From positions 430,280,539 to 430,344,538 of the forward strand of contig NC_080671.1 of assembly GCF_030247195.1 (NCBI RefSeq): a DNA stretch of 64,000 nucleotides. The letters are read 5' to 3'. Shown here in pieces: positions 1 through 11,227 of the stretch. The notes under the pieces were generated by a model that saw nothing but the letters and a program-made list of their open reading frames with translations, had not been told where the DNA came from and ran no database searches. This DNA comes from Topomyia yanbarensis (lineage: Eukaryota > Arthropoda > Insecta > Diptera > Culicidae). Within the stretch, counting starts at the first letter, position 1; each line of letters starts with the position of its first letter. The translations under genes were made by a program, and so were the position numbers.

Positions 1-1100
1 TTTGAAACCCTGCGGCCATTCATATATTCGCGGACCGTCATTCTGATCTTTAGCTTTCGGTGTACGGATCACATTCTGACAGAGAGAGAGAGAGTTACCC
101 CATATCACTAGAGTTTCCGGTCATGTCGCCATGGAACGTTTTGTCTAGTGGATACCCGATCAGAAACACATAACAAGAATATTTCAAAACTATATCTCCC
201 GTTGTTACTTGTTATAATTTTAACTACTAACTACTAACGAGACTAAATTTATAACACAATATGTTACGAAAATTGCATTCTGTTATAATCTTGTTATTTC
301 ATTTTGATCGGGTATGGGAGTTATTTTTATTTTTTTTATTAATTAACAAGAACCTAGATTGTTGGTACCGAGGATAGACTTCCGGACGATCCCGATTCAT
401 GATGGCGCGAGCGCGGGAGTTTGTAGGTTGACGCTTGAGATCGTGTTGCTAAGTTTATGAGTGCTGAGATTTTCACCTTATCACCGGGGTGTAATCATGT
501 TTGCGAGTTCGTGGGCGTAGGTTGCTTGGAAAATCGCGAGGGGCTCTAACGTTTGTGCGCTGACGTGATTTTGTAACGTGTGTTCTTGAATGGTTGCGCG
601 AGCCGTGAGTCTGATATTAAATTTTCGGTGCGCGGTTAGAATTCTGGCAGAGAGTGGGATCGTTTATATCGATAGGGTTCCCGGTCATGTCGCCATGAGA
701 CGTGTTTCTAATAGGTATGGGCGTATTTTCTTAATTGGTCCAGCTGAAGGCATGGACCTAGGCTTCTAGGATCAAGAATAGACTTCCGGACGTGATTGAT
801 TCGCAATCGCGTGCGCGAGGGCATTTGTGTAGGTTCCCGCTTGATACCGCGTTTGAGAATGTGTGAGTGTTAAGACGATCACTATCACCATCTTTGCTGA
901 CCCAGCTGAAGGCGGGTGTAGAATGGCAGTATAGGACGCGAAAAGAAGAAATAAAGGACAATATATGAGAGACGTAATAGATTAGATGGGTACAAGATAC
1001 AGCTGAATTTATGATCATCACATGAAAGATATACATTAGTACTTCAAACTCTACCAATACTTGAATAGCCAACCACCACACATAGCACATCCTTTCTTTT
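1..1100 (+). repeat. Satellite-like tandem repeat, copy 1 (about 400-bp unit)
   Basis: Two full and one partial unit of about 400 bp follow each other. The landmark CTTCCGGACG recurs at about 380 and 784, each preceded by a 'tggaccta' box and followed by a CpG-rich stretch with 'gtttgcga' and 'cgggag'. A non-repeated tail (about 900-1100) closes the copy. The same units and tail recur at 34.2-35.7 kb, and the units recur inverted at 51.9-52.7 kb. Short open frames here are matched in the other copy but look like by-products of repeat conservation, not genes. I do not recognise the family. Confidence 0.75.
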
Positions 1101-2310
1101 TTTATGTTGCTAGCCGTGCATTGAAGAATGCCTAAAACTCTGAACTAGGGCCCGTCGAGTCCAGTCCGTCTCGTCCTGTCGTGTCTGGGGCTTCCAGGGT
1201 ACATGCATTCACCCGACGCGACTAGCTTATGTCAGCTTAATTGTGCACTGGTTTCGTAGAATCGAGGCGATCATCGAAATGATAGATCCTACGAGTGAAT
1301 GCACTTGGCCCAGTCACCCGTCGAGCATTTGTATATTTGCGAGTTTGAATGTTTACGTGTGTATGGGAAGTGTTGTGTGTTGAGATATGTGTGTTACCTG
1401 TAAATAATAAGTTAATACAAATAATATTTAATGTGTTAAAATAAGACATGTGTAATATGCTACTTGCAGTTTTTGGTCGTTCCTACTTATCTGATTCAAT
1501 TGAGTATGTAGAGTACATCTCAATTCTTCTAAAACCTGGCGACGTCTGATGGTAGCGAATAGTCATTGTTGGCAGCAATGTTACCCTTTTTGATGAATGA
1601 GCTCGGAGAGGTCATCATAGGAATGTGACGCATGAGACCGAAAATAAATAAAACAAAATGAAATAAAGAGAATAGTTAGTATTATTATTGATTATTATTG
1701 GAACAACACACATTTAACAAGCAATAAAACTACTTGGAACCGTCTAAATACCAGAAAATGATATATATTTACCATTAACGACAATTGCACTCCGTTAGAA
1801 ATTTTTCATGCTATGCTGACCGTGAATGCATGATTGATGTGCGTCGGTAAATTAATCATACCTTCATTTATCCAATCCGAATAAATCGAATCGAATGCAC
1901 GAATTGAACACCGGTAAAAAGTGATCCAAAGAAGGATTACCCACTATTGTACCATCCATTCCCTGACCCATATGTCACAAATACTCAGACGAACACATAC
2001 ACAGATAGACATACGACTAGCACATAACAATTTTATACTAGTACTAAAAACTACAATTATTACAACACAACACAACTAATAGGGTTCAACTATTATTTTT
2101 TAATGCGCCTGTGCATGTTGACGAGGTCGACCGATAAATCGACACACAATGACTCCCACTGCGAACCGTGCTCAAAAAGACAGCCGTTAAGCTGTTGAAC
2201 AATGTCTGCAAACACAGCCCACAGAAAAAGTCAATCCACGACGACCCGCCAATCGGCCACGTCAGTGTGCACAGGCTCTTAGCTGACACTTAGTTTGGGC
2301 TGGTGCAGAG
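1100..2310. other. No recognised gene; sequence absent from satellite copy 2
   Basis: This stretch separates the satellite tail from a short shared block (about 2315-2400, matching 35805-35880). In copy 2 the two parts lie about 70 bp apart, so most of this 1.2 kb is probably an insertion or a divergent spacer. No long open frame, terminal repeat or known element signature was found. Confidence 0.4.
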
Positions 2311-2419
2311 TATGAAATAACAAAAAACATAAAAAAGGCCCATAAGCCCTCTCGGTCTCCTCGATGCGCCACTATCGAGGCGTAATGCAATAACCATCTT
2401 AAAGCAGGTATAATAACAC

Positions 2420-3560
2420 AATTGGCATTATGCTATATTTTCCTCCACTAAAGAGAAAATGGTTTGAAACCACCTTTGCGCGTAAAGGGCACAAAACCTA
2501 TAACTAACGATTTATGGAGATGCGTTTCGAGTTCGAAAACAAAATTTGTGCATCTGATTGAATTGGTATGTTCGTATTTAAGCGCAACGAAAACTCGAAT
2601 CGAGTGTTCCAATTATTACCTTACCTTTTAAACCAATGCGTTGAGCAAAGATGGGAAAAGCTGCTCTAACCAGCGGCTACAAATTAGTAGGGTGATAATA
2701 GAAACAGGACGAAAATATACTCATTACCCTAGCGTTGAAAGTAGATAATCAGGATAGTATAAAATTTTCGACTATGTATAATTTTAAATATTGCTCTCGA
2801 TAATTATCTCATTTTAAAAATGCATTGCCCATTGCAAATTTATCCGCATAAACTTTCTACTTTGACATTTAGTAACAAATAAACACAAGCAACTATTTTT
2901 TTAAAACTTCATTATCCATATCTTGGAACAATCTATAATAGAGATAAAAACGAAACTATTTGATAGAAACTTTTTTTTAAATTTTATTGAGAAAGAACGC
3001 TAGAATAGAATCGAATATTATGCACTCATTTTACTTTGAAGCGATTTCATGTTGTATTAGATTTCAAAATCAAAATATTTATCTTCTATTATGGTGTTGA
3101 GTTTGACGAATAGGATTGATTTTAAATTTTCCGAGCTTAGTTTTGTCTGATCGTCAATATTTTCCCAAGGCCACTGAATCCTCGCTCAATCGAAACCTGT
3201 GTACAAAAAGTGCTCAAGGCCGTTTGCCACAGTAGAGTCAAGTCTAAGTCCTCCAGCCTCTTGCATTCTCACCACATGATGATATCCGTATTCCACGAAG
3301 AACTGATCTACACCACGAAATTATACTTATATCCCCATCCTACGCAGCAGACAAAATTCCATTAAAACAAGAGAGGGAAACAATCACTCTCACGCACCAC
3401 ACTCTCAGCATTTTGGAAGATGGATTCAAACCCATCTTCAATCAGTTTTGCGCTCTCGCCATTCCTGTGTGATGCACATAACATCCTCTAATCATTGAAC
3501 AAGTCATCACCTCTGATGATGAGTTTGCTTGTTGAGTGGGAGAAGAGTTTTTTTCTGCTA
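2420..3560. other. AT-rich intergenic sequence, no gene seen
   Basis: AT-rich DNA without a credible reading frame. It contains one block of a dispersed repeat, listed separately. The 3170-3560 part may be eroded transposon sequence leading into the ORF1-like remnant that follows. Confidence 0.4.
2558..2740 (+). repeat. Dispersed repeat, copy a (pairs with 20013-20180)
   Basis: Shares with 20013-20180 the blocks 'gcgcaacgaaaactcgaat', 'gagcaaaga', 'agctgctctaacca.cggct' and 'tcattaccct/tcattatcct', in the same order and spacing. Family unknown. Confidence 0.5.
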
Positions 3561-3870
3561 TTGGAGAGGTGTGTGAAGTCCTCCTCAGAATGTTGATACC
3601 TCACCTCATTGACATCATGAGTGATGCTCCAGCAAGCCTGCCTCTATCCTGTCATTTTCTATATACACGAGAATCTTTATTCCAACGCTGTAACTTTCAG
3701 CCACGTATTTTAAGTTGTTCTGCAAAACGAATATGTCTGCTTGGTCTAACAAGTTGAATGATATCAGTACTGCATTGGATAGGTGTTGATACTGAAGTAA
3801 GGTGATTTCCATAAGCCTAAACTCCATTTTCACTTCTAGAAAATATTCTGATATATTTTTATGTCATTTT
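3560..3870 (-). pseudogene. Degenerate ORF1 (gag-like) fragment of an I-like non-LTR element
   Basis: Minus-strand translation between 3833 and 3615 gives residues that align in order with the ORF1-only element at 40284-41467: an 'MxxRxxEIT' block, 'AVLI.FN', 'QA..F...NNLK' and a following 'I.V.I' block. Only the N-terminal RNA-binding part survives, and the frame breaks on both sides. It is an old relative of the 40-kb element, not a copy of it. Homology rests on my own alignment of the two window sequences. Confidence 0.55.
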
Positions 3871-4417
3871 GCTGTGCTTTCACGATCTGCTTTTTTCATA
3901 AAAAATCTTGTGCTTCATTTTTTGGCAAAATAAATAAATTGAGTACTTATTTTGTTATCATCGAAACATTTCAACAGTTTTCAATTTGCTCTCATTTACA
4001 GCAGATCTGTTTAATGTCAAAGAACAATTTCTTGCTCTCGATTTTGATCTTTTAACCGCTAAAATATCCAAAACGTTATTAACCTGAGTGATCATTGCCG
4101 GCAACATCACAACATCAAGTTTAGTTTTCACTTTGCTATCAGACTTTACTCAAGTACGCTCAATATCAAATATAAACTCTGATTTTCTAAATAACAGCGT
4201 GTACAGTTATGTTACTATATTGCTTCCGTGTATGAATCCTGATATCTTGTTGAACTCAAAAAAGGGGGAAAAGACCAATTTACCATTTGGTCAAACAAAT
4301 TCCAGTCACCTTAAATTAGTAGCCTTTGCATTCCATTGATTTTGGGCAGATTCCTCGTTCAACGGAATACAGATACGCGAGAAATTAGAAAATTTGAGCC
4401 TATTTCAGCAAGCTTTC
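3870..4417. other. AT-rich spacer, nothing recognised
   Basis: No coding signal or repeat structure seen. It ends at the target site of the I-like LINE. Confidence 0.4.
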
Positions 4418-4454
4418 AAAAGCCTTTTATTTCCCTGCATGCCCCATTTATAAA

Positions 4455-5012
4455 TTGCGTGAGGATAAAATTAAACGATCCTTGAAGGAGAGGTCTAAGC
4501 GCTCCTATGCAGAAATGTTGAAAAATGCTACCCCTAAACCCATCTTCTTAGAAAACACTTACACATCTCTATTTTCGGAACAGTCTGACTCTGACGGAGC
4601 GTGCGAAGGTACATCATTTGTTTTACCCGGAAATTCCAGAAAAAGAAAACAGTCTTCTTTTCCCAAGCTGCCAAGCAAGGGCCTTAAAATTTCTCCACCA
4701 ATAGATAAACTGCGCCCAAAACCGAAAAATTCCGATTCAAAACCGAAATCAATTCCGCCCGGTTTTGGGAACGTACAATCCAAACAGAACACCATTACTG
4801 GAAATAATAAAATTTCGACTTCCTCTGAGCCTCAGCCGGGGGTAGGATTATTGAAATTTTCTGAAATTGTTGATTGGATTTTTAAAGCATTCAATATTTC
4901 TGAACCACTAAAGAGTATACTTTCAGCTTTCCTCCCAACAATTAGAACATTTTTAGAGCAGCTGATTGCTCAATGGCCCATCCTTGCAGCGATTGTATCT
5001 TTCAATGGGTAA
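4455..5012 (+). CDS. I-like LINE ORF1, 3' portion (5'-truncated)
   Basis: The open frame runs in from the truncated 5' end and stops at 5010-5012. The sequence shown begins with a basic segment, then an 'RSYAEMLKNATPKP' stretch and a long Ser/Pro/Lys-rich low-complexity region, and ends with a hydrophobic, partly helical tail. This matches the C-terminal portion of LINE ORF1 proteins (RNA-binding, particle-forming); the N-terminal RNA-binding part and zinc knuckles are missing. The true start lies in the lost 5' sequence, so any ATG here is not the original start. The stop overlaps the ORF2 start in the octamer ATGGGTAA, hinting that ORF2 is translated by reinitiation. Confidence 0.75.
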   Translation: MREDKIKRSLKERSKRSYAEMLKNATPKPIFLENTYTSLFSEQSDSDGACEGTSFVLPGNSRKRKQSSFPKLPSKGLKISPPIDKLRPKPKNSDSKPKSIPPGFGNVQSKQNTITGNNKISTSSEPQPGVGLLKFSEIVDWIFKAFNISEPLKSILSAFLPTIRTFLEQLIAQWPILAAIVSFNG

Positions 5013-8000
5013 TTCACCTCCTCCAATGAAAGATTCCATCACTGTTTTACAGTGGAATTGCAGAAGTATCATACCTAAAATTGATTCCTTAAAAATTTTA
5101 CTGCATAATTTAAAATGCGATGCTTTTGCTCTATGTGAAACATGGCTTACCTCAAACATTAATTTCAACTTAAATGATTTCAACATTATTCGCCTAGACC
5201 GAGACACCCCGTATGGAGGAGTGCTTCTAGGAATTAAAAAGTGCTATTCTTTCTATAGAATTAACATCCCCTTGTTTGCGGGCATTGAGGCTGTAGCTGT
5301 CCAAACGAACATTAAAGGCAAAGACATGTCTATCGCTTCTATATATATACCTCCCAAAGTTCAAATTGGACAACATCAAATTTTTGAGGTAGTGGAATCC
5401 ATGGCTGCTCCGCGTCTGATACTGGGAGACTTCAACTCGCACGGAGTATTGTGGGGTTCCCTCTACAATGATAATCGATCCTCTTTGATATACAATGTTT
5501 GTGACGAATTTAATATGACAGTTTTAAATACTGGCGAAACAACACGCATCCCCAGACCTCCTGCACGTCCAAGTGCATTAGATCTATCTCTGTGCTCGAC
5601 ATCACTTCGGTTAGACTGCACGTGGAAGGTTGTACCTGATCCTCACGGTAGCGATCATTTGCCAATCGTTGTTTCAATTAACAGTGAATTAGGCCTTACG
5701 AATTCAATCAATGTTCCTTATGACTTAACACGAAATATTGATTGGAAAACATACGAAACATTAATTTCCACTTCTCTTGCTTCGACAGAAGAGCTACCCC
5801 CTACCGAAGAATATGAATTCCTAGCGGGTTTAATTATTGAAGCAGCAGAACAAGCCCAAACGAAATGCAATCCTGGAATGACAATAAATAGACGGCCCCC
5901 TAATCCTTGGTGGGACAAAGAGTGCTCTGATGCATATGAAGCTAAACAAGTTGCCTACAAAGAAATTATGAAACAGAAAGGGGGTATACGTGAGAACTTT
6001 GAAAATTATTTCATTTTGCAAAACAAATTTGACAGTATACGTCGTGCCAAAAAATCTAGTTATTGGAGACACTTCGTTAATGGCTTGTCAAGAGAAACAT
6101 CAATGAGTACTCTTTGGAACACAGCCAGAAGAATGAGGAATCGAAACGTGACTAATGAAAGCGAAGATTTTTCGAATCGTTGGATATTTAATTTTGCCAA
6201 GAAAATTTGTCCCGATTCTGCTCCTGCGCAGAAAATCACTCGCGATGCTCCCACAAGTAACGATTTCATAGATTCGCCTTTGACAATGATGGAATTCTCA
6301 ATTGCACTCCTCTCATGCAACAATAATGCTCCGGGACTAGACAGAATTAAATTCAACTTGGTGAAGAATCTGCCTGACCTAGCAAAAAGACGCTTGTTGA
6401 ATTTATTCAATAAGCTTCTTGAGCAGAACATTGTCCCGCACGACTGGAGACAAGTGAGAGTTATCGCTATTCCAAAACCGGGAAAACCAGCCTCCGATCA
6501 TAACTCGTATCGACCGATTGCAATGTTATCCTGCATCAGGAAGTTGTTGGAAAAAATTATCCTACGACGTCTCGACAATTGGGTTGAGGCGAACGGCTTG
6601 TTATCAGATACCCAGTTTGGTTTTCGGAGGGGAAAGGGAACGAATGATTGTCTGGCGCTACTTTCGTCAGAAATCCAACTAGCTTATGCAAAAAAAGAAC
6701 AAATGGCGTCTGTGTTCTTAGACATAAAAGGAGCATTCGACTCTGTTTCCATTGATGTTCTCTCAGAGAAACTACATCAATGTGGTCTTTCACCAATATT
6801 AAATAATTATTTATACAACTTATTGTCAGAAAAGCACATGCATTTTTCATATGGCGATTTGGCAACATTCAGAATAAGTTACATGGGCCTCCCACAAGGT
6901 TCTTGTTTAAGCCCCCTTCTCTACAATTTTTACGTGAATGATATTGATAATTGTATTGTCAGCCCATGCACTCTAAGACAACTTGCAGATGATGGCGTGG
7001 TTTCTGTTACAGGACCAAAAGCCTTAAATTTACAACAACCACTGCAAGATAGTTTGGATAATTTATCAAGTTGGGCTTTGAATTTAGGCATCGATTTCTC
7101 TACGGAGAAAACAGAGTTGGTTGTTTTTTCAAGGAAGCGTGATCCAGCTCAGCTTCAGCTTCAGTTGGTTGGTAGAACGATAGCCCAAGTCCTGACTTTT
7201 AAATACCTTGGAATTTGGTTCGATTCTAAAGGCACATGGGGAGGCCACATTAGGTATCTAATAACGAAATGCCAACAAAGGATAAATTTTCTGCGAACAA
7301 TAACTGGATCATGGTGGGGTTCTCATCCAAGTGACATGATAAGATTGTATCAAACAACAATACTTTCAGTAATGGAATATGGGTGCATCTGTTTCCGTTC
7401 AGCTGCGAACACTCACATTATTAAACTGGAACGGATACAGTATCGCTGTTTACGAATTGCCTTAGGTTGCATGCAGTCGACCCATACGATGAGTCTTGAA
7501 GTACTAGCGGGAGTTCTTCCTTTAAAAGACCGATTCTGGGATCTTTCTTCTCGTTTACTTATTCGATGTGAGGTTATGAACCCACTGGTAATTGAAAATT
7601 TTGAAAGACTTGTCGAGCTTCAACCCCAAACCAGATTCATGACAGTGTATTTCAATCACATGTCACAAGAAATAACGCCTGCTAGGTATGTTCCCACATA
7701 CGTCAATATACTAGATATTCCTGAATCCACTTTATTCTTCGACACGTCCATGCAAGCAGAGATTCGTGGAATTCCGGATCATCTACGCTCGCGGGAGATC
7801 CCTAAAATATTCACAAGTAAATATCAACACATAGACTGCCTTAAAATGTTTTACACTGATGGGTCACGAATCAGTGAGGCCACTGGTTTCGGTATTTTCA
7901 ACAATAATTTTTCAATTTCTCTCAAACTTGCAGAACCCGCCTCTGTTTATATAGCGGAACTAGCAGCAGTTCACTATAGTTTGCAAATAATTAATACTTT

Positions 8001-8697
8001 ACCCCCGAACCATTACTTTATCCTCACTGATAGTCTCAGCACAATTGCAGCTCTACGCTCAAAGAGGATTGATAATCACGATCCATTCTTTTTGGGGAAG
8101 ATACGAGAATCTCTGAGTAACCTGACAAGAAAATGTTATAAATTTACCCTAGTGTGGCTCCCCGCCCATTGCTCTATTGCGGGCAATGAGAAAGCTGATA
8201 ATTTAGCCAAGATTGGTGCACTAGATGGTGAAATATATGAAAGACCCATCGCTTACAATGAATTTTATAGCGCTTCTCGACAGAGGACACTTGCTAGTTG
8301 GCAAACATCTTGGGACAATGGAGATATGGGACGATGGCTACACTCAATTACCCCTAAAGTATCAACGAAGGCATGGTTCAAAGGATTGGATGTAAGTCGG
8401 GACTTCATCCGTGTGATGTCTAGGCTCATGTCCAATCATTATACTTTAGATGCGCATCTCCGTCGTATTGGGCTCGCTGAGGGTAATCATTGTGCTTGTG
8501 GAGAAGGTTACCATGACATTGAGCATGTTGTTTGGTCCTGCACTGAATATCGTGAAGCCAGATCACAATTAGTAGATTCTTTACAAGTCCGAGGAAGACC
8601 AATCCATGTTCCTGTTAGAGACATCCTGGCGTATCGCGATCCTCTATACATGGAACTTATCTATCATTTTCTAAAAACAGCGTCTGTCAAAATTTAA
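5005..8697 (+). CDS. I-like LINE ORF2: endonuclease, reverse transcriptase, RNase H (intact)
   Basis: About 1230 aa without interruption, taking the ATG at 5005, which overlaps the ORF1 stop; the frame is open slightly upstream but only from non-ATG codons. Order of domains: apurinic-type endonuclease (about 14-230; 'QWNCRS', 'CETWL', 'LGDFN', and GSDHLP with His about 218); reverse transcriptase (about 440-760; 'FLDIKGAFD' with Asp about 573, 'GLPQGSCLSP', and an ADD core at about 661-663, here preceded by Leu rather than the usual Tyr); RNase H (about 945-1075; 'YTDGS' Asp about 952, 'AELAAV' Glu, 'LTDS' Asp about 1009, 'NEKAD' Asp about 1065); and a C-terminal Cys/His cluster (about 1163-1179). 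The enzyme nicks target DNA and copies element RNA in place. No disabling mutation was noticed, though the element copy lacks its 5' end and so its promoter. Confidence 0.92.
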   Translation: MGNSPPPMKDSITVLQWNCRSIIPKIDSLKILLHNLKCDAFALCETWLTSNINFNLNDFNIIRLDRDTPYGGVLLGIKKCYSFYRINIPLFAGIEAVAVQTNIKGKDMSIASIYIPPKVQIGQHQIFEVVESMAAPRLILGDFNSHGVLWGSLYNDNRSSLIYNVCDEFNMTVLNTGETTRIPRPPARPSALDLSLCSTSLRLDCTWKVVPDPHGSDHLPIVVSINSELGLTNSINVPYDLTRNIDWKTYETLISTSLASTEELPPTEEYEFLAGLIIEAAEQAQTKCNPGMTINRRPPNPWWDKECSDAYEAKQVAYKEIMKQKGGIRENFENYFILQNKFDSIRRAKKSSYWRHFVNGLSRETSMSTLWNTARRMRNRNVTNESEDFSNRWIFNFAKKICPDSAPAQKITRDAPTSNDFIDSPLTMMEFSIALLSCNNNAPGLDRIKFNLVKNLPDLAKRRLLNLFNKLLEQNIVPHDWRQVRVIAIPKPGKPASDHNSYRPIAMLSCIRKLLEKIILRRLDNWVEANGLLSDTQFGFRRGKGTNDCLALLSSEIQLAYAKKEQMASVFLDIKGAFDSVSIDVLSEKLHQCGLSPILNNYLYNLLSEKHMHFSYGDLATFRISYMGLPQGSCLSPLLYNFYVNDIDNCIVSPCTLRQLADDGVVSVTGPKALNLQQPLQDSLDNLSSWALNLGIDFSTEKTELVVFSRKRDPAQLQLQLVGRTIAQVLTFKYLGIWFDSKGTWGGHIRYLITKCQQRINFLRTITGSWWGSHPSDMIRLYQTTILSVMEYGCICFRSAANTHIIKLERIQYRCLRIALGCMQSTHTMSLEVLAGVLPLKDRFWDLSSRLLIRCEVMNPLVIENFERLVELQPQTRFMTVYFNHMSQEITPARYVPTYVNILDIPESTLFFDTSMQAEIRGIPDHLRSREIPKIFTSKYQHIDCLKMFYTDGSRISEATGFGIFNNNFSISLKLAEPASVYIAELAAVHYSLQIINTLPPNHYFILTDSLSTIAALRSKRIDNHDPFFLGKIRESLSNLTRKCYKFTLVWLPAHCSIAGNEKADNLAKIGALDGEIYERPIAYNEFYSASRQRTLASWQTSWDNGDMGRWLHSITPKVSTKAWFKGLDVSRDFIRVMSRLMSNHYTLDAHLRRIGLAEGNHCACGEGYHDIEHVVWSCTEYREARSQLVDSLQVRGRPIHVPVRDILAYRDPLYMELIYHFLKTASVKI

Positions 8698-9084
8698 TTA
8701 AATTCATCTCCTCATACTCTCATCCAAGGCTAATCATTCACCAATTAAAGGAACCTAGAATATTTAGTTTTTAAATTTAGACAATAACAGAAAAAAAAGT
8801 AAATAAATACACCCGAAAATACTAGATCAGTATGAAATACAACAATGTAAGGAAAAAAGCAAACAATAAAGTGATTTCAGTGTTAGTTTTAGACAAAGTA
8901 CTAGTATAGTTAAAATTAGTCTTAAGGATTTTTGTAACGTGCTATGTAAAAAAAGAAACTGGCGTAAAAAGCTATTGCAAATGCCGTGTCAAATAAACGT
9001 ATGAAAAAAAAAAAAAGCCTTTTATTTGTGTAAACACTTGTGCTCGGTCTATTTATTTCACAGTTTTTAACCAACATGGTGCCG

Positions 9085-9690
9085 AGTTATTCTTTATATA
9101 GGCGGAACTGTGAACAGTTACTCGAAAAACCTTCAGCGTCGACTCGGGAACTGGCAATAATGTTAGATTATCCTGAATGTATTCTGGCTCGAGTTATAAA
9201 ACAGTACAAGGAATCTTTCAATACTGCTATCCATTCTCATCAACTGTGGTAGAAGGTCATTCGAAAAATCAAACCTGATCTCAATACCTGGGATTATGGT
9301 TTGGCGAAAAAACTATACGACGAGGTACTGACTCGATGGATGTGTCTTCATCGACGATGAAGTCTATAGGAATTTCAAGCATATCGGGGTTCAAACTATA
9401 CAAGGCTCCTGCTCACTGCAAGGTGCCTAGAAGATGCAAGTTTATTTTCGTGGTTCACGGAAAAAATGACTTGGCGAGGGACCTGTTCCTTCAGCAAGAA
9501 AACCGGCTTTTTGTGACGGATTAGGCTATGAATTTGGAAGCATTTAAAAGGGAGTGCTTCAATAAACGGATTTTACGTTTCATTAACACTCAAGTTACGT
9601 GTTGGCGAAATCTAGTCAACTGCTACAACAGCAAAGACGTGCTATCAGGCCCGTGCGCGGAAAATCCTCAAGGGAAGGCAGGGTTTTGAT
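9085..9690 (+). pseudogene. Decayed Tc1/mariner-type transposase
   Basis: Pieces of an IS630-Tc1-mariner transposase appear in order but in shifting frames: a helix-turn-helix-like segment ('EQLLEKPSASTREL' then 'VIKQYKE', about 9110-9215), a 'KKLYDEVLTRW' linker, the catalytic-loop block 'FIDDEVY' (about 9350), and downstream remnants around 9540-9600 resembling 'ECxNKRxLxFI'. Several stops and frameshifts make it dead. The second catalytic Asp and the Glu are not recognisable. It is more decayed than the mariners at 20.5 kb and 27.5 kb. Confidence 0.6.
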
Positions 9691-9900
9691 TTTTTTTACG
9701 TTTCTTGTAAAAGAAAGGTACAGAAATTCTTAAACTGTGAAGGTTATTTCCGAGCCGTGGAGGGCTGAGTCTTGCATACCAATCGATTCAGATAAACAAA
9801 TTGAGTCAATGTCTGTTATCGAGAAGGAATCTTCAACAGACATCGCTGCCTGCTAGCTTGTGGTAGTATCGGGCTCTTACTGCAGTGGTTTGTAGTAGTT
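9690..9900. repeat. Degenerate fragment of the CCTTTCTC repeat family
   Basis: Contains a 'gagccgtggagggctgagtc' block followed by 'atcgattcag', resembling the 5' module of the repeats at 23.0, 24.2 and 54.2 kb. Too eroded to set ends. Confidence 0.35.
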
Positions 9901-10259
9901 AAGCTTACCGACCAACATAGTTGGAACCTGTGTACATTTTTCGCGACATGTCAAGCCACCCGTACATTCACGCTCTGCTGAAAATGTCTCATGTCTCAAA
10001 CAGGTTAGCTTCCAAGCCTCGATGGTTGGTCTCGTGACATGTCATGGAATTTAAATGCGTCATCGGTCTTGAGGCTGGTCATGAGGATAATTTACCTGTC
10101 GCGCGTAAGGCGATACCAGTCACACAGTTTACGAACCAGTACAAAGATGAACATTTTGTTATGGTTTGCTTGTTTGACCTGTATCTTATTCTTGATCGTT
10201 TAAGTACCGTGCAGTGGCAGATAAACGGAATGGTAGACGCTATATAAATTGAATTATTT

Positions 10260-11226
10260 TGAACTTTTTCAACTTTTTGATAGTAAATGTAGCGAGTTAC
10301 GAGGAGTTAAAAATCAATAGTTTCAGACATTTTAAACGCACACTGGGAAGTAAATGCGTCAAAATTGAAAATTTTTCAGCTTTTCACAGATAAATATTGT
10401 TCGTTATTGCAAGCTTCGAGGAGTTGAAAATCAATAGTTTTAGACATTTTAAACGCACACTGGGAAGTAAATGCGTCAAAATTGAAAATTTTTCAGCTTT
10501 TCACAGATAAATATTGTTCGTTATTGCAAGCTTCGAGGAGTTGAAAATCAATAGTTTTAGACATTTTAAACGCACAAGGGGAAGTAAATGCGTCAAAATT
10601 GAAAATTTTTCATCTTTTCACAGGTAAATATTGTTCGTTGGTGCAAGCTACGAGGAGTTGAAAATCAACTGTTTTAGACATTTTAAACGCACACTGGGAA
10701 ATAAATGCGCCAAAATCGAAAATTTTACAACTTTTCACAGATAAATATTGCTTGTTATTGCGAGTTACGAGGAGTAGAAAATCAATAGTTTTAGACATTT
10801 TAAACGTACACTTGAAAGTAAATGCGTCAAAATCGAAAAATTTTCAACTTTTCACAGATAAATATTGTTTGTTATTGCGAGTTACGAGGATTTGAAAATC
10901 AACTGTTTTAGACATTTTAAACGCACACTGGGAAATAAATGCGCCAAAATCGAAAATTTTACAACTTGTCACAGATAAATATTGTTTGTTATTGCGAGTT
11001 ACGAGGATTTGAAAATCAATAGTTTTAGAAATTTTAAACGCACACTTGAAAGTAAATGCGTCATAATGGAAAAAAATCTACTTTCACACAATTTTTTTTT
11101 GTTATTGCTAGTTACGTGAAGTTGAAAAACGATAGTTTTGGACTTTTTAAACACACATTAGTAAGTAAATGCGTCAAAATGGAAAATTTTTCAACCTTTC
11201 GCTATTTTTTTTTTGTTTTTCGAGTT
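10260..11226 (+). repeat. 117-bp minisatellite array (left arm)
   Basis: The landmark 'gacattttaaacgc' recurs at 10326, 10443, 10560, 10677, 10794 and 10911 at exactly 117-bp steps, followed by two diverged units near 11028 and 11141. Each unit contains 'agtaaatgcgtcaaaat' and 'cacagataaatattgt'. Two more units continue at 12746-12950 beyond the nested insertion. Confidence 0.9.
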
Positions 11227-11227
11227 A

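Larger units (their letters stand above)
4418..9027 (+). mobile_element. 5'-truncated I-like non-LTR retrotransposon with 15-bp TSD
   Basis: The element body runs from about 4433 to 9012. The 15-bp direct repeat AAAAGCCTTTTATTT lies at 4418-4432 and again at 9013-9027 just after an A-run, as expected for target-primed integration. Inside are the 3' part of ORF1 and a complete ORF2 (endonuclease, reverse transcriptase, RNase H). The 3' UTR (8698-9000) ends 'gccgtgtcaaataaacg' followed by a poly(A) tail. The 5' end is cut within ORF1. EN-RT-RNase H order plus a separate ORF1 fits the I/LOA/R1 group of LINEs; I-like is my best guess. Confidence 0.9.

Noticed and set aside
758..1090. 110-residue open frame, nearly identical to one at 35398-35730
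   Set aside because: Conserved only because both lie in copies of the same satellite-like repeat; no start context, splice site or domain, and the repeat is non-coding elsewhere.
10260..11226. Regular repeats as a CRISPR array
   Set aside because: The whole 117-bp unit repeats without unique spacers, there are no cas genes, and the genome is eukaryotic.
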